A stretch of DNA of 50,362 nucleotides from Actinomadura alba (GTDB lineage Bacteria; Actinomycetota; Actinomycetes; Streptosporangiales; Streptosporangiaceae), in assembly GCF_014323705.1 (NCBI RefSeq), contig NZ_JABVEC010000048.1, positions 1 to 50,362 of the forward strand, in the 5' to 3' direction. This document shows, one piece after another, positions 9,227 through 17,393 of the stretch. Position numbers and translations under genes: made by a program. Under the pieces are notes generated by a model that was not told the DNA's origin, ran no database searches, and saw only the letters and a program-made list of their open reading frames with translations. Positions within the stretch are counted from its first letter, which is position 1; the number at the start of each line of letters is the position of its first letter.

Positions 9227-9906
9227 GCCGTCCCCTTCCGGCTCCGCGCCCACGGGGTGAGCAGCCGTTGCGCCGTCACCAGCGCCAGGTCGGCCGCGAA
9301 GGCCAGGATGATCGTGAGCACGATGCCCGCGATGATCGGCGTCGGGAACTCACGCTGCGCGCCGTCGGTGAACAGCTGACCGAGCCCGCCCTGGCCGACG
9401 AGCACGGCGACGCTCACCAGGCTGATGCTCGACACCGTCGCCACCCGCAACCCCGCCATGATGACGGGCACCGCGATGGGCAGTTCCACCTGGATCAGCC
9501 GCCGCCACGTGCCGAAGCCCATGGCCGTGGCCGCCTGCCGCACCGAGGCGGGCACCTGCCGCAGCCCGTCCACCACGTTCGGCACGAGCACCGCGAGCGT
9601 GTAGCCGGTGAGCGGCACGATCGCGGTCCAGCGCGAGTTGAGCCCGGTGAGGTCGAGCATCAGCATGAACAGCGCGAGCGACGGGATCGCGTACAGCAGG
9701 TTGGCGCCGGCGAAGACCGGCGGGTACAGCCAGGACCACCGGATCGACGCCACCCCGAGCGGAATCGAGATCAGCAGGCCCAGCACGACCGGCGCGAGCG
9801 ACAGGAACAGATGTTCACCGGTCAGGTCCACGAAGTCCTGAAGATGGTCGGCGACCCAGTTCCACCGGATCAGCGGCTCACCGTCGACCAATGCCATGGA
9901 GGCCAT
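9223..9906 (-). CDS. betaine-type ABC importer, permease 1
   Basis: A ~227-residue BPD_transp_1 permease. It shows helices at LFLSLAPVVLGLLISIPLGV, ANLLYAIPSLALFMLM and IVPLTGYTLAVLVPNVV, and an EAA-type loop at VPASVRQAATAMGFGTWRR and VELPIAVPVIMAGLR. The start chosen is ATG 9906 (MASMALVDGEP), four nt after the ATPase stop; ATG 9897 is an equally possible internal start. The 49-codon upstream extension is Pro/Arg-rich and lies over the ATPase gene, so it was rejected. The two permeases likely form a heterodimer. Confidence 0.92.
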   Translation of the reverse strand: MASMALVDGEPLIRWNWVADHLQDFVDLTGEHLFLSLAPVVLGLLISIPLGVASIRWSWLYPPVFAGANLLYAIPSLALFMLMLDLTGLNSRWTAIVPLTGYTLAVLVPNVVDGLRQVPASVRQAATAMGFGTWRRLIQVELPIAVPVIMAGLRVATVSSISLVSVAVLVGQGGLGQLFTDGAQREFPTPIIAGIVLTIILAFAADLALVTAQRLLTPWARSRKGTA

Positions 9907-9910
9907 GCGC

Positions 9911-10810
9911 TCACCGGCCCCCGACCGGGCTGTCGTCGGATCCGCCGGTCGTATCGCCCTCGCCGGCCTTCTCGTCCGCTCCGGGACCGCCGTCCGGACC
10001 GGGGCCACCGGCGTCGCCGGACCTGGCCGCGGCCTCTTCGGCGTCGAGCTCACGGAAGAACCGCAGCCGCTTGAGGCCGCGCTCGCCCCCGAGGAAGTCG
10101 GCGACGAAGCCGTCCTTCGGGCCGGCCAGCAGCTCGTCGGGGGTGGAGTACTGCGCGAGCTTGCCGCCGACCTGGAACACCGCGATCTTGTGTCCCAGCT
10201 TGATGGCCTCGTCGATGTCGTGGGTGACGAACACGATCGTCTTCTGCAGTTCGGCCTGCAGGCGCAGGAACTCGTCCTGCAGGCTCTTGCGGACGATCGG
10301 GTCGACGGCGCTGAACGGTTCGTCCATCAGCATGATCGGCGGGTCGGCGGCGAGCGCCCGCGCCACCCCGACCCGCTGCTGCTGGCCGCCGGACAGCTGG
10401 TACGGGTAGCGGGAGGCCATGGCGGGGTCGAGGCCCACGCTGTCCATGAGCTCGCGCGCCCGCGCCCGCGCCTTCTTCTTGTCCCAGCCGAGCAGGTACG
10501 GCACGGTCGCGATGTTGTTGAGGATCGTGCGGTGCGGGAACAGCCCGGCCTGCTGGATCACGTAGCCGATCCCCCGGCGGAGCTCCGGCGGGTTCTTCGA
10601 CCGCACGTCGGTGCCGTCGATCGCCACGACGCCGTCCGTGGGGTCCACCATCCGGTTGATCATCCGCAGCGTGGTCGTCTTTCCGCACCCGGACGGCCCG
10701 ACGAGCACCGTGATCCGACCCGTCGGGATCTCCAGGTCGAGGTCGTCGACGGCCACGGTGCCATCCGCGTAACGCTTCGTGACGCCGTCAAAGGTGATCA
10801 GACGACCCAC
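9911..10810 (-). CDS. betaine-type ABC importer, ATPase
   Basis: ATPase of the ProV/OpuCA type: Walker A GPSGCGKTT, Q-loop YVIQQAGLFPH, signature LSGGQQQRVGVARAL, Walker B IMLMDEPFSAVD and switch His in VFVTHDIDEA. The family's C-terminal CBS domains are lacking or very short; instead the end is acidic and Gly-rich. The start is awkward. GTG 10810 directly abuts GAGGAG, whereas CTG 10801, which aligns with the usual Met of the family (LITFDGVTKRY), has GAGGAGG at a good 8-nt distance. An ATG at 10906 adds an unlikely leader. First gene of the importer operon and divergent from the lyase gene. Confidence 0.93.
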   Translation of the reverse strand: MGRLITFDGVTKRYADGTVAVDDLDLEIPTGRITVLVGPSGCGKTTTLRMINRMVDPTDGVVAIDGTDVRSKNPPELRRGIGYVIQQAGLFPHRTILNNIATVPYLLGWDKKKARARARELMDSVGLDPAMASRYPYQLSGGQQQRVGVARALAADPPIMLMDEPFSAVDPIVRKSLQDEFLRLQAELQKTIVFVTHDIDEAIKLGHKIAVFQVGGKLAQYSTPDELLAGPKDGFVADFLGGERGLKRLRFFRELDAEEAAARSGDAGGPGPDGGPGADEKAGEGDTTGGSDDSPVGGR

Positions 10811-10991
10811 CTCCTCGCCGGCGCCGGTGGACGCCGTGATGTGATCCAGTGCCAAGATGAAGTAAAGCGATACCGCGAACGACCGTACCCAACGATGAGT
10901 GCGCACGTCACGACGGCCGATGAGCCTCGCACCGTGGTATGCGGTTGTCCCCTATCTCGCCAGAAATAGTACGAAATGTAACGAGGCTCAT

Positions 10992-12476
10992 GTGACGAGC
11001 ACCCGAATCGTTATCGACGGCACGGCACTGACCTGCCTTGAAGTGACCCGCGTCGCCCGCGACGACGTCCAGGTGGTGATGTCCGACACCGGCATCGCCC
11101 GTGCTCTCGAGTCCTGGAAGGTGGCGCGCGAGCTCACGGGCACCCAGCCCGTGTACGGCCGGACCACCGGCGTCGGCGCCAACCGGCTCGTCGACGTGGA
11201 GTGGGACGACGCCGACGTCCATGGACTGCGCCTGCTGCGCAGCCATGCCGCGGGCGCCGGGCCGCTGCTCCGCCCCGAGGTCGCCCGCGCGATGCTGACC
11301 GTACGGCTGAACCAGCTCGCGGCCGGAGGCGCGGGGGTCGATCCCGGCGTGCTGCCCGCGCTCGCGGATGTGATCAATCTGGGTCTGACGCCGCCCATCC
11401 CGATCTACGGCGCGATCGGCACCGGCGACCTCACAGCGCTCGCCTCGACCGCGCTGTGCCTGCTGGGCGAGCGGTCGTGGATCGGCGGCGACCAGGGCCC
11501 CGGCTTTCCTCTGCGATCCGCCGATGCACTCGCGTTCATCAGCTCCAACGCGGCCACCCTCGGCGAGGCGGCGCTGGCCGTGACCGACCTGCGGCGGCTG
11601 CTGCGCGCGTCGATCGTCATAGCGGCGCTGTCCCTGGTCGCCGCCTACGGGTCCGCTGAGCCGTACGCCCCGGTGGTCCACGAGGCGTGCCCGCACCCCG
11701 GCCAGCAGCAGGTGGCGGCGTCGATGCGGCTGCTGCTGGCCTACGAGGGTTCGTCTCCGGGCCGGATCCAGGACCCGTACGGCTATCGCGCGTTCCCCCA
11801 GGTGCACGGCCCGGCCGTGGACTCCGCGGCCTACGCCGAGGGCGTCATCACCCGGGAGATCAACGCCGCCGCGGAGAACCCGCTGATCGACGTGGTCGAC
11901 CGCGCCGTCTGGCACAACGGCAACTTCCACACCGCCTACGTCGGGCTGGCGCTCGACGCGGCCCGGGCGTCGCTGTTCCAGACCGCCGCGCTGTCGGCGT
12001 CGCGGCTCGGCACACTCGTCGAGCCGTCGTTCACCGGCCTGCACCCGTTCCTGGCCGCCACCGAGGCCAGCTCGGGAATCATGATCCTGGAGTACGTCGC
12101 CCAGTCGGCGATCGCGGACGTGCGGCGTTACGCGAGCCCCGCGGCCCTCGGCAACGCGGTGCTGTCGCGCGGTGTCGAGGAGCACGCAGGGTTCTCGCCC
12201 CAGTCGGCGCGGGCGACCACGGACGCGATCACGGCCTACCGCATCGCGCTCGGCTGCGAACTGGTCGCCGCCATGCGGGCGTTGCGCATGCAGGGGCGCG
12301 CGCCCACCGGCGGCCCGCTCAAGGGTGCCTACGACCTGGCCGCCTCGGTGCTCGACCCGCGGGTCGAGGACCGCCCGCTGGACGGTGACATCGCCGTCGC
12401 GGCCGACCTGCTGGATCTGGAGGACTTCTCGGCGGGCGTCGCGCCGGGTGAGGCGGGCGTGCCCGGCCTGTGGTGA
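10992..12476 (+). CDS. MIO-deficient histidine-ammonia-lyase homologue (candidate histidine-betaine lyase)
   Basis: A 494-residue member of the aromatic amino acid lyase family. Conserved elements are the Tyr in PVYGRTTGVGANR (about residue 55), the Ser-His pair in LLRSHAAGAG (84-85) that marks imidazole-substrate lyases, RIQDPYGYR, PQVHGPAVD and HNGNFHTAY. The MIO site is altered: the usual GASGDLAPLA is IGTGDLTALA (about 142-151), so Ala-Ser-Gly becomes Gly-Thr-Gly and the serine that makes the cofactor is gone. Ergothionase, which removes trimethylamine from ergothioneine, is a known family member reported to work without MIO; a trimethylated leaving group needs less activation. GTG 10992 has GAGG five nt upstream. 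Neighbours are a quaternary-amine importer (divergent) and a LacI gene. Function as an ergothioneine or hercynine lyase is inference; automatic annotation as HutH would probably be wrong. Confidence 0.85.
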   Translation: MTSTRIVIDGTALTCLEVTRVARDDVQVVMSDTGIARALESWKVARELTGTQPVYGRTTGVGANRLVDVEWDDADVHGLRLLRSHAAGAGPLLRPEVARAMLTVRLNQLAAGGAGVDPGVLPALADVINLGLTPPIPIYGAIGTGDLTALASTALCLLGERSWIGGDQGPGFPLRSADALAFISSNAATLGEAALAVTDLRRLLRASIVIAALSLVAAYGSAEPYAPVVHEACPHPGQQQVAASMRLLLAYEGSSPGRIQDPYGYRAFPQVHGPAVDSAAYAEGVITREINAAAENPLIDVVDRAVWHNGNFHTAYVGLALDAARASLFQTAALSASRLGTLVEPSFTGLHPFLAATEASSGIMILEYVAQSAIADVRRYASPAALGNAVLSRGVEEHAGFSPQSARATTDAITAYRIALGCELVAAMRALRMQGRAPTGGPLKGAYDLAASVLDPRVEDRPLDGDIAVAADLLDLEDFSAGVAPGEAGVPGLW

Positions 12477-12509
12477 GGGCGGCCACCCGCGCACGTCATC
12501 GGTGCCGCG

Positions 12510-13523
12510 TCAGTGCCGCGGGGCGCACGGGCCGGTGGAGGACCGGTAGCGCAGGTTCGGTTCGCGCACGATGCGGCGCCGCCTCTGCTTGCCCTCGATG
12601 GCGCCGACGACCACCCGTACGGCGGAGTCGACGATGCCGTCGATGTTCCAGTCGACGGTGGTCAGCGGCGGCGTGAGCAGGGCCGACATCGGGTGGCTGT
12701 CGTAGCCGCAGACCGAGACGTCGCCGGGCACCGCCAGCCCGAGTTCGCGGGTGGCGGCGTAGACGCCGTAGGCGATGGAGTCGGAGAAGCAGAACACCGC
12801 CGTGGGGCGCGGCTCGGCCGACAGGACTTCGAGCGCCACCCGGGTGGCCGCGTCGAGCGCCTGCGGAGCCGTCACGACCGTGATGTCGGCCTTCAGCCGC
12901 TCGGCCTCGGAGTTGACGTGGACGTCGGCGGGCCGGTCCGGAGTGCTCGCCCGGGTCGAGGTCAGCACGGCGATGCGGCGGTGCCCGAGCCCGTGCAGAT
13001 GCTCCAGCGCGAGCGTGACCCCGCGCCGGTTGTCGAAGACGACCTCGCCCCTGGCCTTTCCCCCGTGCAGCGCGTCTCCGATGGAGACCACCGGCAGCGT
13101 CTGGCCGAGCTCGGCCCACAGCGGCGCCGAAGGGTCCAGCGGCTGGACGATGATCCCGTCGACCCGCTGGTCGCGCAGCCGCCGGGCGAGTTCGAGCTCG
13201 CGCTGGGGGTCGCCGCCCGCGTCGAGGATCAGCGCGTAGCGGTTCCTGGCCAGCAGCGCCCGGCCGATGCCGGTGGCGAGGGTCTGCTGCCAGAAGTCCT
13301 CGAGCGAGCCGCAGAGCAGCCCCACCATGTCGCTGCGGCCGCTGGCCAGCGCCCGGGCGATGGGATGGGCCTCGTAGCCCAGCTCGTCGGCCGCCCGGCG
13401 TACCCGCTCCTGGGTCTCTTCGGAGGTCTGGATCCCGCGCAGCGCGTAGGAGACCGCCGCCGGCGACAGCCCGGTGGCCTTGGCCACCTCTCTGATGGTC
13501 GTGCGGTTGCTCTTGCGAGGCAC
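12510..13523 (-). CDS. LacI-family transcriptional regulator
   Basis: A 337-residue LacI repressor. The N-terminal helix-turn-helix and hinge are clear (TTIREVAKATGLSPAAVSYALRG, then RVRRAADELGYEAHPIARALASGRS). The periplasmic-binding-like sensor follows (VGLLCGSLEDFW, VDGIIVQPLDPS, FDNRRGVTLALEHL, GHRRIAVLTS, AVFCFSDSIAYGVYAATRELGL, DVSVCGYDSHPMSALLTPPLTTVDW). GTG 13523 (VPRKSNRTT) is chosen; longer reads enter the operator array. It is convergent with the lyase gene and divergent from the amidohydrolase/cysteine-dioxygenase pair. A four-unit repeat at 13595-13645 is the likely operator. The ligand is unknown. Confidence 0.93.
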   Translation of the reverse strand: MPRKSNRTTIREVAKATGLSPAAVSYALRGIQTSEETQERVRRAADELGYEAHPIARALASGRSDMVGLLCGSLEDFWQQTLATGIGRALLARNRYALILDAGGDPQRELELARRLRDQRVDGIIVQPLDPSAPLWAELGQTLPVVSIGDALHGGKARGEVVFDNRRGVTLALEHLHGLGHRRIAVLTSTRASTPDRPADVHVNSEAERLKADITVVTAPQALDAATRVALEVLSAEPRPTAVFCFSDSIAYGVYAATRELGLAVPGDVSVCGYDSHPMSALLTPPLTTVDWNIDGIVDSAVRVVVGAIEGKQRRRRIVREPNLRYRSSTGPCAPRH

Positions 13524-13594
13524 CCGACCACCATACGGGCCCGCTCTGACATCCGCCGGTAAGGAGTGGGCCGGTGACTTGACGGCGACACCCC

Positions 13595-13645
13595 TGAACC
13601 GGTTCACTGAAACGGTCCAGTGAATCGGTCCACTGATTCGGTTAA
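13595..13645. promoter_or_regulatory. four-unit LacI operator array with 13-bp period
   Basis: Four 12-bp units start at 13595, 13608, 13621 and 13634, exactly 13 bp apart: TGAACCGGTTCA (perfect palindrome), TGAAACGGTCCA, TGAATCGGTCCA and TGATTCGGTTAA. Each has the central CG pair expected for LacI-family sites. The array lies between the LacI gene and the amidohydrolase. A 13-bp period places neighbouring sites on rotated faces of the helix, so simultaneous occupancy of all four is unlikely. Confidence 0.75.
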
Positions 13646-13722
13646 GCGGCGATTTCCCATAAAGCCGACTAGCCAAGTGGTAAACCTGTGTCCGAGCCAC
13701 TGCGGAGAGGAGGAACAGAGCG

Positions 13723-14625
13723 ATGACCGGTACCGATGTCCACCAGCACCTGTGGACGCCGTCCTTCGTGGCGGCGCTCCGGGCGCGCTCCGTGCCTCCG
13801 TTCCTGTCCGGCTGGACGCTGCACCTCGAGCACGAGCCTCCGTACGACGTCGACCCGGCCCACCACGACCTCGACGGGCGAGTCGCGATGGCCCGCGCCG
13901 ACGGCCTCGACCGCGCGCTGGTCTCACTGTCCACGCCTCTCGGCGTCGAATGGCTGCCGCCGCGCGAGGCGAATCCACTGCTCGACGCCTACCACGACGG
14001 CGCCGCCGCGCTGCCCGAGCCGTTCGGGGCATGGGCTGCCGCCTGCGTCGACGAGATCGACGCCGGCGCGACCGCCGAGCGGCTCGGCCAGGGGTTCGCC
14101 GGCCTCCAGTTGCCGGCGACCGCGCTCGCCGACGCGGCCGGCCTGCGCCGCTGCGCCCCGCTGCTCGACCTGCTCGAGGAGCGCGACCTGCCGTTGCTCG
14201 TCCATCCCGGGCCGGTGCCCGAGGACGCCGCCGGCGCGCCGGCCTGGTGGCCCGCGCTCGTCCCGTACGTGCAGCAGATGCACGCCGCGTGGTTCGCCTT
14301 CCGGGCCTTCGGCCGCGAGCGCCACCCTCGGCTGCGGGTCTGCTTCGCGCTCCTCGCGGGCCTCGCCCCGCTGCACGGGGAACGCCTCGCGGCACGTGGC
14401 GGCGGCCGGGGCGAGGTCGATCCGCTGGCGTTCGTCGAGACGTCGTCCTACGGCACCCGCGGCGTCGACGCCGTCGTCCGCGCCATCGGCGTCGACGTCA
14501 TCGTCTACGGCTCCGACCGGCCCTATGCCGGGCCACCCGAACGCGCCGACTTCAACCTCGGCGAGGCCGGAGAACACGCCCTCCGCGTCGCCAATCCACG
14601 CCGTCTGTTGACCGGAAGGGAGTAA
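13723..14625 (+). CDS. amidohydrolase-2 family protein
   Basis: A 300-residue TIM-barrel amidohydrolase (Amidohydro_2, ACMSD-like). The metal-binding HxH is at the N-terminus (DVHQHLW), a second histidine in LPLLVHPGPV, and the C-terminal aspartate in VYGSDRPYAG; FVETSSYG precedes it. ATG 13723 has AGGAGGAA upstream. The next gene (cysteine-dioxygenase-like) starts six nt after its stop, so they are co-transcribed, probably under the LacI protein. Members hydrolyse or decarboxylate small acids and lactones; the substrate is not evident. Ring opening of an imidazole or hydantoin breakdown product would suit the neighbourhood, but this is speculation. Confidence 0.85.
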   Translation: MTGTDVHQHLWTPSFVAALRARSVPPFLSGWTLHLEHEPPYDVDPAHHDLDGRVAMARADGLDRALVSLSTPLGVEWLPPREANPLLDAYHDGAAALPEPFGAWAAACVDEIDAGATAERLGQGFAGLQLPATALADAAGLRRCAPLLDLLEERDLPLLVHPGPVPEDAAGAPAWWPALVPYVQQMHAAWFAFRAFGRERHPRLRVCFALLAGLAPLHGERLAARGGGRGEVDPLAFVETSSYGTRGVDAVVRAIGVDVIVYGSDRPYAGPPERADFNLGEAGEHALRVANPRRLLTGRE

Positions 14626-14631
14626 CCATCC

Positions 14632-15129
14632 ATGTCCTGGGACGCACTGCCCGCCCGCTCTCTGAGCAAGCATGAACTGAGAGAGCTCGTGGACACGCTC
14701 GCCGAGCGGCCGGAGCTCTGGCGGGACCACGTCGTTCACTCGGGCGAGGAGCGGCACTACGCATCCCTCTACCGAGACGAGTACGTCGACGTGTGGCTGC
14801 TCTGCTGGAACCAGGACAACGACACCGGCTGGCACGATCACGATCTGTCCTCGGGCGCCGTACGGGTCGTATCGGGCGCCCTCAGGGAGTGCAATCCGCG
14901 GATCGGTGGCGAGCACCTCGAGACCGTCGTCGGCCAGGACGTCTCCTTCTGCTTCGGCCCCGACCACATCCACCGTCTGATCGGCGCCGCGAGCGACAGC
15001 GTCTCCATCCACGCCTACTCCCCGCCGCTGTGGCGGCTCGGCCAGTACGTGATCACCGATGACGGCGTGATGCGGCGTACCTCGGTGAGCTATGCCGACG
15101 AGCTGAGGCCCCTCGACGACGTGGCATAG
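14632..15129 (+). CDS. cysteine dioxygenase family protein (cupin)
   Basis: A 165-residue cupin of the CDO type I family, which oxidises a thiol such as cysteine to the sulfinate with Fe(II) and O2. The iron ligands are visible: His-x-His in TGWHDHDLSSGAVRVVSGAL (about residues 64-66) and the third His in FGPDHIHRL; the arginine and tyrosine of substrate binding may be in HAYSPPLWRLGQY. ATG 14632 is preceded by GGAAGGGAG. It shares an operon with the amidohydrolase. A TDT-family (possibly sulfite) exporter is convergent 10 nt downstream, fitting a thiol-to-sulfite route (inference). Confidence 0.9.
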   Translation: MSWDALPARSLSKHELRELVDTLAERPELWRDHVVHSGEERHYASLYRDEYVDVWLLCWNQDNDTGWHDHDLSSGAVRVVSGALRECNPRIGGEHLETVVGQDVSFCFGPDHIHRLIGAASDSVSIHAYSPPLWRLGQYVITDDGVMRRTSVSYADELRPLDDVA

Positions 15130-15139
15130 GCACGGCCGC

Positions 15140-16267
15140 TCAGGTCTGGGGGGCCGGCAGGAACAGCCGGCCCGTCAGTGCCCCGCGCACAGTGTTCGCG
15201 GTCGCGGTCGCCCAGGCGGTGACCAGGAACAGGTACAGGCCCACGGCGAGGACGGTCAGAGCGCCGAGGCCGGTCCGCCCGGCCAGCGCGGCCGCTCCGG
15301 TGACGCAGGTCCCCACCGGGAACGTGTAGGCCCACCACGTCATCGCGAACGGCATCCCCCGGCGCAGCGCCCGTACGTTGGCCGTCGCGGCGATCGCCAG
15401 CCACAGCATCGCGAACCCCATGACGGGGACGCCGTAGAGCACTGCGAACGCACGCATCGCGGCGGCGTAGCGCGGTGCCGCCGCGCCGGCCGCGTCGGCG
15501 AGCTGGCTCACCGCGGTGGTGGACTGGCCAAGCGGGCCCAGTACGAGGAACAGCGTGGGGGTCAGGGTGATCGGCCGGAGCTTGTCGTGGACGAGCCGGG
15601 TCCAGATGCCCGGGAGGAACACCAGCGTGCCGAGCAGGCTGATCCCGAACATGGCGTAACAGGCGTACAGCATGCTCGCCCGCGCCTCACCGGCCGGGAG
15701 GTGCGGCACCAGGGCCGGGCCGAGCGCCGCGGCGACCATGGGCGCCACGACCGGCAGCAGCCAGGTGGGGTCGGCCGTGCCCGGTCTCACCTCGTACCGG
15801 ACGATGAACAGGTACGGCAGAGCGCACACGACGGCCAAGGCATAGATCGTCCCGATGCCCCACAGCGCCATGTCCACCGCCACGGCCGCCCTCAGGCCGA
15901 TGACGTCCCGCCCCACGGCGAGGGTGGCGTAGCCGACGGCGAGCAGCGCCATCGGCGGGCAGCCGTAGAACACCGCCATGCCCGGCCGGTCCAGCAACTG
16001 GGCCCGGGCCACCGCCCGATGCCTCAGCAGGTGAACGGCGCGGGCCGTCATGATCGTGAGCAGCAGCGCCGCCGACAGCCCCCACACGACGATCGCGAAA
16101 CCGCGCTGGCCGGGGACCGAGACCGGCAGCGCGACGGCCCCGCCGGACACGATCGCCGTGCCCATCACCGCGGCGTACCAGTTCGGGCCGAGGTGCCGGA
16201 ACAACTCGGCACGGCGTTCCGGCGCGGCGAGCGGAGTTCCGATGGCGGGGGGGCTGGTCGTGATCAT
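15140..16267 (-). CDS. TDT-family transporter (TehA/Mae1/Ssu1-like)
   Basis: A 375-residue integral membrane protein with about ten helices. It opens with the family's LGPNWYAAVMGTAIVSGGAVALP, and has FGISLLGTLVFLPGIWTRLV and PFAMTWWAYTFPVGT, the SLAC1/TehA-type signature. Relatives carry malate, tellurite-related ions or sulfite (Ssu1). Sulfite export is attractive because the convergent gene is a cysteine dioxygenase homologue, but the specificity cannot be read. It is divergent from a LysR gene, with an inverted repeat between them at 16324-16340. Confidence 0.88.
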   Translation of the reverse strand: MITTSPPAIGTPLAAPERRAELFRHLGPNWYAAVMGTAIVSGGAVALPVSVPGQRGFAIVVWGLSAALLLTIMTARAVHLLRHRAVARAQLLDRPGMAVFYGCPPMALLAVGYATLAVGRDVIGLRAAVAVDMALWGIGTIYALAVVCALPYLFIVRYEVRPGTADPTWLLPVVAPMVAAALGPALVPHLPAGEARASMLYACYAMFGISLLGTLVFLPGIWTRLVHDKLRPITLTPTLFLVLGPLGQSTTAVSQLADAAGAAAPRYAAAMRAFAVLYGVPVMGFAMLWLAIAATANVRALRRGMPFAMTWWAYTFPVGTCVTGAAALAGRTGLGALTVLAVGLYLFLVTAWATATANTVRGALTGRLFLPAPQT

Positions 16268-16323
16268 CCCTCTAATGTGGGTGCCGCTCGGCCGGGTCGG
16301 TAGAGGTCACCGCCCTATGGGAG

Positions 16324-16340
16324 CATAAGTCCCCCTTATG
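16324..16340. promoter_or_regulatory. candidate LysR operator
   Basis: CATAAG-TCCCC-CTTATG is an inverted repeat with a 5-nt spacer, in the 95-nt gap between the divergent transporter and LysR genes. A related CCTATGGG lies just upstream. The position suits a LysR-type recall or activation site. Confidence 0.5.
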
Positions 16341-16362
16341 GGCCGCCCCTTACACTGCGTGA

Positions 16363-17289
16363 ATGCGCCTTTCGCACCGCGTTCCCGAACTGGGCGCCCT
16401 GGAGCTGCTGCTGGCCGTCGTACGGCTGGGCAGCGTCGGCCGGGCGGCCGCCGAGCTCGGCGTCTCGCAGCCCGCCGCCAGCACCCGGATCAGGTCGATG
16501 GAACGGCAGATCGGCATGGCGCTGCTGGACCGCTCACCGAGCGGATCCCGGCCGACCGAGGCCGGGGCCCTGGTCGCCGAGTGGGCGCTGCAGGTGATCG
16601 AGGCGGCGCGGGCCCTGGACGCCGGGCTCGGAGCGCTGCGCGAGCACCGCGACGGGCGGCTGCGCGTCGTGGCCAGCCTCACCGTGGCCGAGTACCTCAT
16701 GCCGGGCTGGCTGCTCGCCCTGCACGAGGCCCGCCCCGGGACGGCGGTGACCCTGCGGGTCGCCAACTCAGCGACCGTCGCCGAACAGGTCCTCGCCGGG
16801 CAGGCCGACCTCGGCTTCGTCGAGGGGGCGACGGCGCCCACGGGGCTCGGCTGCGCGGTCATCGCGACCGACCGCCTGCTCGTGGCGGTGGCCCCCCGCC
16901 ACCCGTGGGCCCGGCGGCGCGGCGAAGTGACCGCGCGCGAACTGGCCGCGACCCCGCTCATCCTGCGGGAGCAGGGGTCGGGTACCCGCGAGGTGCTCGA
17001 TCAGGCCCTGTCCGAGTACGGGGGGACGGCCAAACCGCTACTCGAACTGGCGTCGACCACCGCGCTGAAGGCGGCGGCCGCGTCGGGCGCCGGCCCGGTG
17101 GTCGTGAGCGAACTCGCCGTCGCCGACGAGGTGACGACCGGCCGGCTCGTTGCCGTGCCCGTCGCCGGCCTGGACCTGCGGCGCCCGCTCCGGGCGGTCT
17201 GGCCCACCGGTCAGCGCCCCGCCGGCCCCGCGCGCCACCTGCTCTCGCTCACGCGCCAGCCGTCACCCGGACCGGCCGCCGGCGGCTAG
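16363..17289 (+). CDS. LysR-family transcriptional regulator
   Basis: A 308-residue LysR protein. The N-terminal winged helix covers ~9-66 (LGALELLLAVVRLGSVGRAAAELGVSQPAASTRI, then MERQIGMALLDRSPSGSRPTEAG). The substrate-binding fold follows (LRVVASLTVAEYLMPGWL, VAEQVLAGQADLGFVEG, LILREQGSGTREVLDQAL). The second part resembles CysB/CysL/YeiE-type regulators of sulfur and anion genes, which suits control of the divergent TDT transporter. The C-terminus is Pro-rich and short. ATG 16363 is the only sensible start. Confidence 0.92.
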   Translation: MRLSHRVPELGALELLLAVVRLGSVGRAAAELGVSQPAASTRIRSMERQIGMALLDRSPSGSRPTEAGALVAEWALQVIEAARALDAGLGALREHRDGRLRVVASLTVAEYLMPGWLLALHEARPGTAVTLRVANSATVAEQVLAGQADLGFVEGATAPTGLGCAVIATDRLLVAVAPRHPWARRRGEVTARELAATPLILREQGSGTREVLDQALSEYGGTAKPLLELASTTALKAAAASGAGPVVVSELAVADEVTTGRLVAVPVAGLDLRRPLRAVWPTGQRPAGPARHLLSLTRQPSPGPAAGG

Positions 17290-17393
17290 AACCGCGTTCG
17301 GTGTCGGCGAAAGCACGACTCGGGTGCCCGCCCGTGGTGCGTACGCCGACACTCGGTGAGCCGCCGGTGCGTCCGGTGCGGAGACCGGGGCGG

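Noticed and set aside
13650..13700. tRNA-like string GCCAAGTGGTAAACC
   Set aside because: Resembles a D-arm, but no T-arm GGTTCGA or paired acceptor stem follows, and it lies between an operator array and a start codon.
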